In this document: positions 33,600-46,505 of the stretch, piece after piece
How positions within the stretch are numbered: the first letter of the stretch is position 1
Layout: every line of letters begins with the position of its first letter
DNA from: Acanthosepion esculentum
Lineage: Eukaryota; Mollusca; Cephalopoda; Sepiida; Sepiidae
Length of the DNA stretch: 64,000 bases
Assembly: GCA_964036315.1 (NCBI GenBank)
Contig: OZ038509.1
Location: 32,587,603 to 32,651,602 of the forward strand
Reading direction: 5' to 3'
Program-made: the position numbers and the translations under genes
Notes under the pieces: generated by a model
Told to the model about the DNA's origin: nothing
Seen by the model: only the letters and a program-made list of their open reading frames with translations
The model's database searches: none

Positions 33600-35220
33600 C
33601 TAGTGGTTTGATTATCTTATTCAGAGCTCTCCACGGTGATGTGGAGAGTTCTCTTATCCCTGCTTCTAGCATATTCCCAACAGCCTCTTGTATAGTATGA
33701 TCTTAGCTTTATAAGCGGGTGATTAACTGTGTCTATCTTCATCGCCACTGTTTTTGTTTGGCCTAGATCAGCGTCCGAGTCAGCTACCTTATCGCAGGAT
33801 ACTCCCTTTGCGTATATGTGGAGCTAATATATTCCCCTCTTTAATTATGGAATCCTTATCGTTACTTTCACTGTCTTCTTCACATTCTACCTCCCCCTTT
33901 ATAATAGCTGGTATTGCCTCCTTCACTTTCTCTTCCTTGTGAACCATTATTGTTGTACTAGTAGTACTATTAGCTAGTATTATTTTGATACGACTCATAT
34001 CGTCATCTTCCATTATGGACACGATTAGAACTAATTCCTCCTCTCCAAAACAAGGTCCATCCGTTTGGGCAACCTGATACATTTTCCTTCCTCCTAATTC
34101 CCCAGCTGGAGAAGGCCTCCCACTACAAGTGATAGTCTTGCGCGGGCACAACATAACGTTCTCAGTAGCATTTATGGCGATTTCTCCTTCCTCCTTCCTC
34201 CTAACGGTATTTCTCTTTTCCCCATCTTTAGCAGTAGAAGTGATGGACGGAGGCTTCTCTACGCTTCATTACTTTGAAACCAACTCCTATCTAGTATCAT
34301 GGATCTACAAAGGGTGAGTGTCACATACATTTCCTGCACCGTGACTGTCCCTTCCACCTCTATTAGTGTACTAATCCCACTACCTTAATCTCCCCCGTCC
34401 CTCTGAAATATGATTTGTTTCGTAAAATTTAGCTCGCTTGCTCTAAATCCTAGTTTAAAATAATCCCTAGATATAATCATCAACATGAATACCCCTGTAT
34501 CTATTAATGCCTTCCCTCCCCCCCGCCGTTGCCTTACATGTTAAATCAACTTGATGACCGAACAGAGCGAATGCACGCCTTCCTTGGGTACAGTTCTTCC
34601 TTGGATGACCAGACCGTCCACAATCCCAACAAACTATTCACCTGTGACCTGTTTATTCCTCTCAGGTAAGTGGCCTCTTTTACTACAACTACTACTAGAT
34701 CAACCACGGTTCCACTGTCCCTTTCCATTGAGACATGATTTCTCTCCTTCCCTAGCGAGCCATTCCATCCCATGTACGTGTCTTTGGGAAGACTCCGGTC
34801 TCTCAAATAGTCTGTGACTTTTTCGGGTCATCGTAAGTGCCTCTGCAAGTGTTGTGGGGCTGTCCTGGCTGTATCTGTCCTTACAAATGTGTTTCTAATG
34901 ACGTCTGCCAGTTGGGTTTGGACGTTGTCTCTCTGTAAAGCGTCCTTAAATGCTATTTTGGTCAAGTTTAGAACTCTACTAGCAGGTTCTGACAACGTTT
35001 CCCTCTAGTCCTGTCTAACTAATTCCCTGGCAACACTAGCTGTGCTTACGTATTCTCCGCATTGAGTTGTTAGCCTTTTGTAAGGGGTCCGTCCAACTAG
35101 CTGCAGGATTTTGATCTGGGAATAAGCCTATATATTCGGAAACAGTACCATATGAATAATCATAGGCTAAGTTGACAATTTCTACCGACGTTAGATTATG
35201 GATACTCGCTTTCTTTTTCA
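33600..35220 (-). pseudogene. LTR-retroelement gag zinc knuckle and protease debris
   Basis: On the - strand, after a Gag-like stretch (VSEYIGLFPDQNPAASWTDP near 35130), a zinc knuckle CWDCGRSGHPRKNC (CX2CX4HX4C) lies near 34610-34650. It is followed in the other frame by ALIDTG, the aspartic-protease active-site triad, near 34500. Further on, LTLCRSMILDRSWFQ resembles the protease-RT linker of gypsy-type Pol. Frameshifts and stops are abundant; no RT, integrase or LTRs are visible. A 121-codon frame (33789-34154) is probably downstream polyprotein in one reading frame. The order Gag, knuckle, protease fits a Ty3/gypsy-type element unrelated to the one at 50 kb. Confidence 0.6.
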
Positions 35221-35338
35221 ACGCTTCTATTCAAACCTGAAATTTCAAAAGCTTTCCCGAATATATAGGAATTCGGGATGCTCTCGATATCATTCAAGAG
35301 ATGGGGTGGAGAGCGGGATTAGTCTAATCTACCCATAG

Positions 35339-35393
<55 letters not shown>
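35339..35393. repeat. (TA)n microsatellite
   Basis: About 54 bp of TA repeat. Confidence 0.95.
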
Positions 35394-35394
<1 letters not shown>

Positions 35395-35950
35395 TCTGCA
35401 GCTCTATCCTCTTGGCAACACTGATCATGCGGTAGTGTCTGTAAACATCTCTTTCCGCTCTCCCAACAAGCCAAGAACCTACTAGCAACAGAACATATTT
35501 CTGTTATCAACGAGCTGATTTGGGACTCATTCTGTGACTTCCTTCGTGACGTCTCGTGGAATGAAGTCTTTAATCATCCTGTTCAAAAGGTCTCCTTTTC
35601 GGTGAAAGCGGGCATCGAAACGTTTATCCCATCACGGTAATACCAAAGGAAATCACATTTATCTCCTTGGTTCTCACCTGCATGCTCGGCCGCTATAATC
35701 CACCGGAATCACTTCTTCCGACTGTACCAGAGCGACACGTCTGATTGCAATAGACGTCGTTTTGTCGCTGCTCGTATGAGCGCAAGAGTGTTCTCAAAGA
35801 AGCGAAGTTTGCTGATAGAACGAAACAATGCATAACATCTCGCAAGTTCGGTTCTAGAGATTAGAAGAGATTGGTCGTTCTGCAAGAGTGTGCTGATCAA
35901 CAGCAAATTATTAATCCCTCTTCTATTCAATCAATTTGAAGTCCCGACAT
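35395..35950 (+). pseudogene. non-LTR retrotransposon, endonuclease end and linker
   Basis: The + strand reads LGNTDHAVVSVNISF (the TDH corresponds to the conserved SDH at the end of AP-type endonucleases), then WDSFCDFLRDVSWNEVFNHP in another frame, then SHLSPWFSPACSAAIIHRNH and NRRRFVAAR in the linker before the reverse transcriptase. At least three frame changes and a TAA at 35638-35640 break it. The linker type is that of Jockey-like LINEs. Its RT would follow on the + strand but is absent. Confidence 0.7.
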
Positions 35951-36107
35951 CTACAGCAGATAAGGTTGTAAAATGATAAAATATAAAATCCTTTTGCTGT
36001 CAAGCAAAGATCTAAACATTTTTATAATATATAAGTCAAATATTATGCAACATATACAGGATGGATGGAAAGAAATACCCTATTTAAAATTGTTAATAAC
36101 TTATTAC

Positions 36108-36290
36108 ACTATTTACGTTGTTCGACTATTGTCCTCATTTTCATGGTCATATTCACGATGTTTAGGCCGCTGTAAGACCCAGCCTTCTTCAAGTTTTATA
36201 CATTAGAATTTCTTCATTGGAAACGATTCCTTTATTTCGTCCAACGAGTTTCTAGATATTTCAGTTTCAGTTATCTCCCTTTAGTAACTC
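36108..36290 (-). repeat. dispersed repeat, inverted pair member 1
   Basis: The - strand carries GAGATAACTGA, TTGAAGAAGGC, AACATCGTGAATATG, ATGAGGACAA and GTAAATAGTG in the same order as 36527-36710 (+), so the two form a diverged inverted pair about 240 bp apart. Confidence 0.65.
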
Positions 36291-36419
36291 AAGTCTCCAA
36301 GTTTTTAATAACATTTTGAATTATGGGTCGATTTTCATAAAACATTTTATTTTGAACGGTAGAAGTACAGAACAGTGTTAAAATTCTAATTTGGTACGTT
36401 AAAAATTCATGTCCTTAAG

Positions 36420-36500
36420 GACACATGGCTCAGTGGGTAAAAGCGTTGGTTGAATCCAGTGACTTAACTCAAAGAATTCAATACCTGGCTGCAGCAGAGG
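36420..36500 (+). repeat. tRNA-like SINE head
   Basis: A box TGGCTCAGTGG (36426-36436) matches TRGYNNARNNG fully. B box ATTCAATAC (36476-36484) is one mismatch from consensus. Their spacing of 39 bp fits a polymerase III promoter of tRNA origin. No mature tRNA fold is evident. Confidence 0.55.
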
Positions 36501-36526
36501 TGAACAAAAATTTGGAGAGTTGAGTT

Positions 36527-36710
36527 AAAAGGAGATAACTGATATTCAGAAGAGGCATGGCACGTGGAACCTGTACAATCTATCCCGGTGTATGAAATAA
36601 AATGTTCGGTTCGAAATTCAAATCACCTGAAGAAGGCCGGAGCGTACAAACATCGTGAATATGGCAACAAAGATGAGGACAACAGTCTGAACAATGTAAA
36701 TAGTGTAAAT
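36527..36710 (+). repeat. dispersed repeat, inverted pair member 2
   Basis: See 36108-36290. CTGAAGA at the start of the conserved block resembles a hammerhead core, but the downstream GAAA and cleavage triplet do not fit. The 90-codon frame 36564-36836 reads through this repeat and is not a recognised protein. Confidence 0.6.
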
Positions 36711-37134
36711 AATTGTAATACCTCATCTCAGAAATATAGAAAAATCTTTGTTTCTGGTATTGTTTGTTATCGGTGTAAGCCTAGTAGCTGTAGAGTTATA
36801 GTAGCGCAGGGCTTCGTGGTTAAAATGAACGGATGATTTAACCACGCTAAGAAGATTACTGAATGATAATAATGGCGAGGAAACGTACAGGTAATTTTAA
36901 CAAAACAAGATAAGGAATTTATTCACGAATGTACACACTTGAAGTAGTGTCAGTAGCTCGTTTCAGGAAAATAAATCAGAATTCTTAAAATCCATAATTT
37001 TGACGTATTGTCGTGAAGAGGAAATGTTTATACAACAGATTAAATCATCTGACAAAAATAATATAAAAAATGTTTAAAACAAAGGGATATATGGTTTGCA
37101 TATGTTCAAAAGTAGACGAAGAAAGATAGTTTGA

Positions 37135-39420
37135 AATCATCATCACCCTTTGACCTCCCTGTGATTGGTCGGAACTCCATTGACAATCCCTTTCCACACT
37201 GCTCGGTGCTGCATTGCCGTCCCCAGATCCCCAATGTCCAACCCGGAATCTCAAGCCATGGTGTATGGGAAAGTCAACTCTCGTGAGAAGACACTTCCAG
37301 ATGGATGCCCGTCCTCTCGGTGGCAGTGGCCGGCAAAATGCAGTCGCTTTTGTTTGAGCTTAAGAGAGATTGGTCTCAGTTCTCTGTAAATTGTGTTAAG
37401 CCTTGCATGTGATCTCCAACTGATGTTCCGGATTTTTCTAAGCGGATTTGTATATGTTCCATCCGTTTTAAGACGAACAGATAATGTCCAAGTTTCTGAT
37501 CCATAGAGTAGGACTGGTTCAATTAGTGTTCAGAATGTCTGGAGTTTTAAAGAGGGTGGAAGTTTCGAGCGCCAAATCTTGTGAAAGTTTGTTACACACC
37601 CCATGCAAGATCTTTGCAGATCTTGAAGTCTTTTGGAGAATCTATTATTATCCAAGTTATTTGAAGCCCTTAAATCTTTTGATGGATATGTTATTGAGTG
37701 ACTTTAACTCGGATGGTTCAGAGGAGGATGTGATATATAATCTTACTCTCATTGCAGTAGAGACCTATTCGGTTCGCTGCTTGCTCGAGTGATTGCAGTA
37801 AGAATTCATTCTACATCTTTAAGAAATTAATGCAAGATCATTGGCAAATTCAAGGTCAGTCAAGTATTGTGGAGTGTACCGACTACTTTGGCGAAGTTTC
37901 AAAAGGAGTCCTTTTCCCTCCATGTTGTCGAGAGAAATATGCAGAAGATAGTCCAGAACAGCTATAATCATAAAAGTGTGTCACCTTGAAGAACTCCTGT
38001 TTTAACTTCAAAGGAATCAGTCTCGCCATCAGGCGATACAATGGTGGCAGTAGTGTTTCTGTTTTTTCAACAATTCTGAAGGGTATACCACAGAGTTGGT
38101 GGGTTTTGAACATGAGATCTCTGCTGATGGAACCAAACGCCTTGTGAAGGTCCTCAAAACAGATTGTGACCTCTTTGTTGAATTTTTTCATCTCTTCCAG
38201 TATGCAGCGAATGGAGAGGATTTGAGCAGTTGTCAACCCGCCTCTTCTGTTCATTCTGGTTCTTGCGGAGGAGTGGATCGATGGTAGGGACCATCTTATT
38301 TAGCAGAAGCTTATTGTAAACTTTTGCTGCAATTGGCATGAGAGTTATATCCTTATAGTTTGCCGCACTTGTTAGATCAACCTTTTTGGAACAGGGATTA
38401 TTCCACCCTTCAGCCAAGCGAATGCTGTATGAATGTGTGGTTGCAAAACTCAAATAGGAGGTCATAAAAATCGGATCTTTTCACAATAATGTTGGTATAT
38501 TGTCAAAACCTGGAAATTTGTTGTTGGCAAAATCGTTGAGTTTTTTTAGAGTTCATCGAGCGTGAATGTGTTGTTTTTTTATGTCCAGTGTGTTGGATAT
38601 TTGATGTAGAGGGAGTGGAAAACCACTGACTTGCGGTGGTTCTCTCCGGAGTTTCTTAAAGTGGTTTCAATCTTGAGCCGAATGGAAGGCTTTGATTTTC
38701 TTCCTGAGAGCATGTTTATTGTTTTTCCGGGCTGCAGCATGTTGCTACTCCATATGTAGCCTTACAATCTTCTCGATCTTTCCTCGGATGTACTCTGAGT
38801 CTTAGGCCTCGTCTAGTATCCCTTGTGCTTTAGTGATGTCTTTAAAAGTACTTCTAATTAACTTTTGTACATAACTAGTTTTTATTCTTTGCGGATCTTT
38901 TCATTACTGAACTGATGTGGGTGTGCTGTAATTTTTCCCTCTTTGAGTACGATTTCTCTTTTTCCCTTTAAGAGTACGATTTCTTCTGTAGATGATATAA
39001 TGTATCGTATTTCAATGTCATCGAATTGATCAGAGATCATATCATTACGATTATTAACATCTACAGCAAAGAAGTGTCTCAATGTTCTGTGTGATGATGC
39101 CTTGACCCAATCGACTTGTTTCATAGGGTCTGGTACTGGCGGTTTGGATGACCTTAGACTAAAAACGACATATATGGAAACAACTCTATGAAGAGAGAGG
39201 ACGAGTATGCCTGGGCATTACGAACACTGTTCTTGTAATTGTTTCTCACTAGGATGCAATCAATTTGTGATCGAAATTCGGATGCTTGTTGGAATGTCCA
39301 CAGACAGTTTGGATGCTTCCTGAACCTTGTGTTTGTAATTTGGAGTTGGAACTCTTGAGAAAGTCAGTCAATTTTCCCCGTTTCGGTTAGTTTCCTTATT
39401 TTATGTGAATGGAACATCTT
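37135..39420 (-). pseudogene. RTE-like LINE: endonuclease end, RT and C-terminus
   Basis: Reading leftwards on the - strand: FRSQIDCILVRNNYKNSVRN (C-terminal endonuclease, QIDxILV) near 39280-39220; a linker (PMKQVDWVKASSHRTLRHFF); LTSAANYKDITLMPIAAKVY and LLLNKMVPTIDPLLRKNQN at the RT N-terminus (38380-38250); TICFEDLHKAFGSISRDL at the first catalytic block; and TDLEFANDLALIS near 37865-37830, where the second catalytic box reads FAND instead of FADD. The C-terminus contains LLYGSETWTLSV and FAGHCHREDGHPSG and ends near 37135. Stops and frameshifts interrupt it throughout. Roughly two thirds of an RTE-type element is present; the N-terminal endonuclease is missing. Confidence 0.8.
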
Positions 39421-39599
39421 CTTTCCCTATTTGACCTTTGAAATACTTAGCTTTCTTCAGTTGTTGAGAGAAAAATATTTGAAATACCGCGTGTTAGTTA
39501 GAGGCGAGTAATTTAACACTGGCGAAGAACTGAAACGAAAACTTTCACATGACTTCAGACACTCTTTGTAATTTAATTTGTCTCTTCATTTTATATTAA

Positions 39600-39775
39600 A
39601 AAGAACTTCGCGTAGGCTCGCCATTTTTTTCTTCTTCTTCGTGGCTCACGTTTTCTGAAAATAATGTTTTCATTGGACCAAAGAGAATTTCACATGGGCT
39701 CGTGAATTCTTCTCAGCTCATCGATTAATTTCTGTGAAAGGCAAAAATCTCAAATAGGCTCGCGAATTTCTTACC
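39600..39775. repeat. three diverged copies of a TAGGCTCGCGAATTTC word
   Basis: Copies near 39605, 39687 and 39748 share [T/G]GGCTCG[C/T]GAATTTC-like cores preceded by an A/T-rich word, at spacings of about 82 and 62 bp. Confidence 0.5.
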
Positions 39776-40098
39776 TCCTCCTTCTTCCTCCATCCTCCAA
39801 ATTTGAAGGGAATGGGTAAAGGGCGTTATTATTATTTCGCATTCACTGCAGAGTTAAAATGACATTGAGCGGGAAAACAATGTTTAAGCTGTTAATTAAA
39901 TATAATTACATAGACCGACACATAAAACAGTCTTTTATTATAGCGAGTAGGTCAGAGAAATCTATTCATAGGAGCACATACACATCACGACACGTATGTA
40001 CACATATTCATGTGCAACAAAGGGAATTTAAGTTACAAACTAAAAAGAAAAATAAGGCAAATATATGATATTGTTTCCAACTAGATCAGTTAGCAATC

Positions 40099-40099
<1 letters not shown>

Positions 40100-40156
<57 letters not shown>

Positions 40157-40460
40157 TGAAAGAGAAAGAAAGAGAGAGAATGAGAGAGGAAGACAAGGAG
40201 AGGTGGAATGATAAAAGGGAAGATAGTGAGTGGAGGATTGTGATAGAGAAAAAGACCATGAGACAGAGAGAAAGTAACAGAGGGAGAAACATAGAGTGTT
40301 AGAGAAAAAGAGACAGAGTGAAAGTGAGAAAAAGAAAAAGTGAAATAAATTAAGAGAAAGGGAGAAATAGAGAGCGTGATTGTGAAGAATAAAGAAAGTG
40401 AGAGAAAGAGAGAGCGAGGAAGAGAAAGGGAAAGAGACAGCAACAAATAACGAAGAAAAT
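40100..40460. repeat. (AG)n microsatellite and purine tract
   Basis: A perfect AG run at 40100-40152 followed by about 300 bp of GAGAAAG-type purine sequence. The long Ser/Leu/Phe frames on the - strand are translations of it. Confidence 0.95.
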
Positions 40461-40685
40461 TCACGTACTGCTATCAGAGAAAGACAAAAAGAAGAAAGAA
40501 TGCGACAAACACAAATAAACAAATAAATCTGTCGACAGATCGTCTGCGTATTTTTTGACATGTCTAACAATGATTCCATATTTTTTTTGCTGAAGGCAAC
40601 TCGTGTTTAAGTCACCAAATAAAAGTATGCATTTCTAATTGCTTTGTTTAAGTGACGCCTCATGTATGTGTTTGGCCATTTGCCG

Positions 40686-40747
40686 ATATGTGTGTGTGCG
40701 CGTGCGTGCACGTGTGTGCGCGTGTGTGCACGTGTGTGCTCGCGTGC

Positions 40748-40791
<44 letters not shown>
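40686..40791. repeat. (TG)n microsatellite with CGTG interruptions
   Basis: TG repeat of about 100 bp; the 106-codon frame across it is low complexity. Confidence 0.95.
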
Positions 40792-40794
<3 letters not shown>

Positions 40795-40959
40795 CAGATT
40801 TATCTAGCGAATTTAGGACTAATTAGAGACATTGCAAGGTTTCATGCTCACTATTTGCCTGAACGTGTCCGTGTTTATACGTCTACACAAGCGCATTGGC
40901 TCATGTCAGTATCTCGTATCTACTTACACGGGACTCTTACCTTTTACAAAAATTCCTGA

Positions 40960-41845
40960 ATATTATATATAATCAACAAGAACAATGAGAAAGATTTTGC
41001 ATTATATTTAAAGGATATTTGAATTCATTTTTTTCAATCATTCTTTTTTAGGCGAAAATGATGCTTTTAGAAAAGTATTTTTCTGTCGTTATTCATTACG
41101 AAACTACATTAATTTTTTAATTCAACAGGTCAATGCGATTCAGTGAATGTTTGAAATTTCTAAAAACTTGGAATAATGAATGAAATATTTATAGTGGTGT
41201 GAGTTGGGGGCCAGAGGGAACGTGCGTAAAAATTTTCGCATTAAAATCAGTTCACATCATTTTTATGGGAAGTGGGTAAATGATTTTCGGGTCAGGGTGA
41301 CACTCCCTTAGCTCCCACACCATGAGAGGGGGTCAGGTATTTCAAGAGGAAACATTTATGTTTTTATTTCAATCAAAAAATGAATTTAAGAGAAATAATT
41401 AAAAGACAATTTATAATCTTTATTCTTTTCTCTCTCCCATAGTGACTTTCGCATATTCACACTTTCTTAAGCCATGACTTCAATAATCTTTGGGGATCGA
41501 AATCTACCTATTAGCTTATAAAACGGAGATCTTGTGCATGATCTTCGTTATTTTTTTCATAGTTCTTTCACTACACAAAATTATTGTTTTGCATTTGCAG
41601 GGAAAATAACCTGATGTCGGTAATGTTGAGCGAAAATCACAGCTAATTTAATAGTGAAATGTTTAGGAAATTTAGTATTCGTTCTTGAACGCCTTTATAA
41701 GTTTACTATTGGTCTGTGCACTAAACATTGTTACTGCATCTAGTTTAGTGATTTTACTACTAGAGATTCTTGACAGAATCTAAAGCAGAATCTGCAATAT
41801 TATCGGTCCTTACCTGATATCTTGGCTTAAATAACTTTACCATCG
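40960..41845. other. no gene seen
   Basis: AT-rich DNA; no element recognised. Confidence 0.5.
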
Positions 41846-41849
41846 CCTT

Positions 41850-42232
41850 CATCGTGACTTTTCTATCTATATTTTCATGACAATTGTTCTGATATATTTT
41901 CCCTCTTTGGTATTTCGACTGCATGAATCTAAACGCAGTACTAGATTGGCTGCTAGGTCTCATCATTCTATTGTTGAAATTGCTAGCTATAAGTTCTATT
42001 CTAATAAAACCATTCCCTCGCGCTTTTCACTTGTGGAACTCTCTTCCGGTTTCTTGCTTTCAAAGACGCTCTTCAAACATTTAAATGCAATGACAATCGC
42101 CATCTCCCTCTCCTTGAATTCTTTTTTTTTTATTCTCCTTTCTCTTCAGTAACGTTTTCTCACTTTCCTTCACTCTCAGCAAACTAAGTGTTCTTAGTAG
42201 CTATATACCCTTGTTTGGGGTGAAATGATTCT
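41850..42232 (+). pseudogene. LINE 3' end, shared 3'-UTR family, copy 1
   Basis: The frame reads ESKRSTRLAARSHHSIVEIA and, after a frame change, FHLWNSLPVS, the C-terminal signature of Jockey/CR1-like LINEs (RLWNSLPAS). The 3'-UTR contains TCTCTTCAGTAACGTTTTCTC and ends GGGGTGAAATGATT at 42219-42232. The same C-terminus and terminal word occur at 46131-46505 (-) and 61806-61995 (-). Confidence 0.75.
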
Positions 42233-44137
42233 AAATCTAAAACTACAGGGTGGCCGAACTTGCTTAATATAAGAGTTACATATGATAAACTTTATATATT
42301 TGAGAGCCGTAAGTTATAAATGATACTTACACACAAGTTGTTATTGTTACATGCTCTCCCCAAATACAGCTATAGATTAAATAGTAGGACTCGTATCTGG
42401 GAAAATCATTGTTTTTCTTTAAAAAATTGCTAATGCCATATTCACTCGCAAAAGGAACTACTTTTTTTTTAACCCAAAGCACGTTTCAGCTTTAAATAAC
42501 CCACAAAGTGTTGATAAGCCGTAAAAAACAAATCAGTCAATGTTATATACACATTTTGTTGCAAAGATTACATATAAATATTTTAAAAAAATACATGTAT
42601 GAATAATATTTATTCATTCATATCATTTTAAAACTTTTTGTACTAACTTAATTCATCACAGATTTCATATCCATAACAAATTCTTTTCAAAATCTTGGCT
42701 AATGATTTTTTAAAAAAATGTGCCTATTTTAATAATTTGGCTAAAATCCACAAACAACAAAGGAAAATAGGCGAATCTTCATTTGAGTAAGATACAATTA
42801 GATTAACAAGAATAAAAATAATAAATATGCGATAATATAATAATACATCTTTTAAAAATGTTTTATCTTTTATATTAATTGTAACGAGAAAAGAGTTCAT
42901 CACGAGCCGCACATTAAATGAAAAAGGGTCGAGTTGGGGTCGTGAGCTGCAGTTCTGTCGTCCTTGGTCTAGATCATCACGATTAGATGGGATTGTCGAA
43001 CAGAAGACATTTGCAGGATTACTTAACATTATCTTTCTTTTATTTCATACGTGTTATAAAAATGTTTGAAATTGCACCGATTGCACAGGGACATCAAGTT
43101 TCATGTCTTTTCCTTTTCTAGTTATTAGAAATGAGATTAATAACCTGCAGTCAGAATTTATCCCATAAATTTTCCTGCTTTCCCTTAACATTAACTGTGG
43201 CTGGGTTAATGCATCTTGGTTTATTTGTAAAGACTATTTTGGAAAGAAAACTCTTATTTTGATATGTTTCGCTGATCAAAGTGCTTCATGCGAAAAATGG
43301 ATTTAATTTCAATCAAATCTACATTGGCGACACAAATCATGATTCACGTTAATGACAGATTTTAATGACGCGAGATTTTTTAACTCGAATGTTAGATGGG
43401 AAGAACATTTTTCTATAATTTTAGCTTTTTATTATTTTGTGTTCAGTTGATCTAGCGTGTGATACTCAAAAGTGAAAAGCACTGCTTGATTTCTGCGGTT
43501 AGCTCTTGAATGGTAAGAAAAGCTGATGTCACAAGGAATATATTCCACAGGAATATAAATCCATCAAATATTTCTCTTGGAAAATCATTCATTCACGACT
43601 AAATATTCATGCTCGCTATTTATTTTGAGGAATTACAATTTGAGATGAATTAGATTGATAACAATTTCTCTAATATTATTTTACCCATGCTGTTAAATGA
43701 TGAATTTAATTAAGTGATTTTGCAATTGTATTTTACTTATAAAATATCAAAACATTTTTTTGCATTTTTTATATTTAATATTTTTTTAATATTGAACTAA
43801 ACGAATGTCATTTTATTTTGTAGAAATTAATGACTGAATATTAAACTATTAAATTGTTTTTCTTTTTAAATGTGAGCTATGTTCATTGTTACAACTATTT
43901 TTCGTTGTTCAGGAAATTTTTTAAATGACCATAAAGAATTAATATTTATTTCGGTAAGAATTTTCATCAATCCAAAAATATCTTTATATCTTACATGAAG
44001 CGTAAACAAAAACTTTCGTGGTGTTGTTATAATTTTACTCATCATATAGTAAGTGGGATCTTTTGTTTTTAATTGGATACCAAAGAAGTACTTTTAGTAA
44101 ATCAATGTTTGTATATAACAGAAGGTAATAGACTTTA
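42233..44137. other. AT-rich DNA, nothing identified
   Basis: No recognisable element. A 101-codon frame at 42724-43029 (-) has no family signature. Confidence 0.5.
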
Positions 44138-44330
44138 ACAGGGCATAGTGAAGGCAAGAGGTGCAGAGGGGAAACATCGAATAACCGACTTAACGAGTTT
44201 CTGTAAATGGATGGCAGAACAAGGACAAAAAGGGATGGTAAAGGGTAATAATTACTTAGAGAAATCAAAAATGGAGGTTGTGGAGAGCCATAAACGTACA
44301 CATTCTGAAGGGAAGTTGCGTATAAAAAAA
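44138..44330 (+). pseudogene. LINE C-terminal fragment (KWMAEQG type)
   Basis: One open frame reads HRITDLTSFCKWMAEQGQKG, then MVKGNNYLEKSKMEVVESHK. This is the extreme C-terminus of the LINE family whose RT relic lies at 59190-60430. Nothing upstream belongs to it. Confidence 0.7.
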
Positions 44331-45105
44331 TACAACAGAACAATAATTCACAATACTTTTGTGTTGAAGTAATTGTTCTACTGTGTGCATGTTCGCCCTT
44401 ATAGTCATGTATGTTTATATTCTGTATTTATATTCCATAGTAGATAGATTGCGCCAATTTCGATCCGTTATTTTTACCTGAGCTTTAGACCAACTAGAAA
44501 ACGGGACTTTGTGCTAACTACTGAGCTGCAACAGCATAGTAATTAGTACAAAGCGACGGGTTACCTAGAAGGTTAACATACTGTCCATGTATTTACTGGA
44601 GGTATGCAGGTGAAAGGTGATAAGGGTTTTTTGTCCTATGTAGTTGGTGTCCACCATTTTTTAATTGTAAATATTCCAAACACTTTGGTGTCGACCGTCA
44701 GTTTCGTTTATTTTACTTTGTTGCTTGTTGTTGGAATGTAGGCAAAATGCGAACAATTTTGACAGTCAGACAGTCAGACATTTTTCAACTGAATGAAGAA
44801 AAACTTGATTCACTCTGGGAAAATAATTGTGACGATGGTGAGATTCTTTATCTGTTGGGGAAATGAAACAAGTGAAAAGCATTTTTTTCGTACGCTAAGG
44901 CATAAGAAGATAATTCATATGTGGCAAATAAAAACTTAATACCATACCGATATAGATCCTAGATATTAGAGGATATTAAACGTCAATATTTTCTGTTGAT
45001 GATCATTAAAACTTTATTTCATACAATGGCACAAAAAATAGCAACAAATAAAGATAGAAACCAAATCGATGATTTTTTAATTCGAGGTTAAATATTTACA
45101 AGTAT

Positions 45106-45107
<2 letters not shown>

Positions 45108-45187
<80 letters not shown>

Positions 45188-45196
45188 CACGCACAC
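45108..45196. repeat. (CA)n microsatellite
   Basis: About 88 bp of CA repeat. Confidence 0.95.
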
Positions 45197-46130
45197 AGGT
45201 CATTCATCCCTCTAAGGATGAGGCGGTTTAGTAATCAACGCGTTCAGGCAAACAACGCACTATTTCAAGTGTCACTATTTTACCAACTTTCCGGAGGTTT
45301 AGAGATTTTTTTGCACGCGTTTTCATTTTTGAAACATTAAGAAGCTACATATATATTTCTTAATAGCTTTGTTCGTGCCTTGCTTCAGTCCGAGATAGCT
45401 ATGCTTCTTGAGATCATAACACTTCTGAACGTAACAATTCTTACTCTCCTAACATATTCAGTCATCTATGACGAATTCATTAAAGCTTTGTTAACAGCAA
45501 TGTCTCTAACGCTTGATTATTTCCAAATAACTTTCTCCGTTGAAAATGTTAAAACATCCTGGTCTCATTCTCTTCTCTCATCAGTTCTATTATGTCAAAT
45601 AACTTTTCAATAATATTAAATGATATCCTAATAATAACAACAGACAAAACCAATGGCTATATATCTACGAAAGTTAGAATTCATTTGCTGAATCATCTAA
45701 TGAGCATGCGAATTACAAAGTGTTGAAATAATAACGTAAGCCAGAGGAAGATTTTTAGAAGGAATTTTTGTTATTAGTGAAGTTGTAGACATTTAGAATA
45801 ATTGAGTTGAACATGAAGAATGTACAACATCTCAAATGTATAAATCATTATTAAACTTTAGATGCGAATTCTTGGATGGAAATTACTCTGTCTTCTTATC
45901 CGAAATTGCAAGGATACATTATATAATTTGTACGGATTGAAAAACTTACCTCTAAATATTATCTTAAAAATGTAGAAAGACATTATACTCTCATACAGAC
46001 GAGGATTCATCAGACTTTGACATTGGATGTTTCCTTCTATCAGTTGTATTTTCTTAATAGTGAGTAATATTAAAAAATTCCATCTGTAATGCCAAAATAA
46101 ATGAGATGAAGAAAAATTGTTTTTAATCAT
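45197..46130. other. no gene seen
   Basis: Several 70-90 codon frames with no recognised motif. Confidence 0.5.
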
Positions 46131-46505
46131 TTCACCGCAATAAAGTCAATAAAGCCACTAAGACGCAAGGGTTTACTGAGTGTGAGAGAATATGAGGAAA
46201 AAACGCTATTAAGGAGAGAGGACAATAAAAGAACATGAATTAAGAAAGCAGAAGATAACGATTGACATTGCATTTAAATTTTTGAAGATCAAAGTTCACT
46301 GGGAAATAGAAGCCGGAAGAGAATTCCACAAGCGAAAAGTACGATAGATAAAATTATTGGCATATAACATGGTTATATCACGCCATTTCAACTGTAAAAC
46401 GAAGAGACCTAACTGCCAATCTAGTACTGCACTTAAATTCATAAAGTCGATGTAACATAAAAGCAAGTTCATCAGAACAATTACTATGAAATTAACATTG
46501 TACAC
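46131..46505 (-). pseudogene. LINE 3' end, shared 3'-UTR family, copy 2
   Basis: On the - strand one frame gives ECSDELAF-like sequence and YEFKCSTRLAVRSLRFTVEM, another FRLWNSLPASIS, then a 3'-UTR with TCCTTAATAGCGTTTTTTCC and the terminal GGTGAAATGATT at 46138-46127. Homologous along its length to 41850-42232. Confidence 0.75.

Noticed and set aside
36610..36655. Possible hammerhead (CTGAAGA ... AAAC)
   Set aside because: GAAA is absent, stem II is poor and the expected cleavage triplet would be GTG, which is not permitted.
37484..37792. 102-codon frame on the + strand
   Set aside because: Antisense shadow of the RTE-like LINE C-terminal region on the - strand.
40040..40579. 179-codon Ser/Leu/Phe-rich frame on the - strand
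   Set aside because: Translation of the AG-rich purine tract.
44035..44343. 102-codon frame on the - strand
   Set aside because: Antisense shadow of the LINE C-terminal fragment on the + strand.
45205..45260. CTGAACGCG...TAAACCGCC on the - strand as a ribozyme
   Set aside because: Lacks the GA after CUGAN and the GAAA box.
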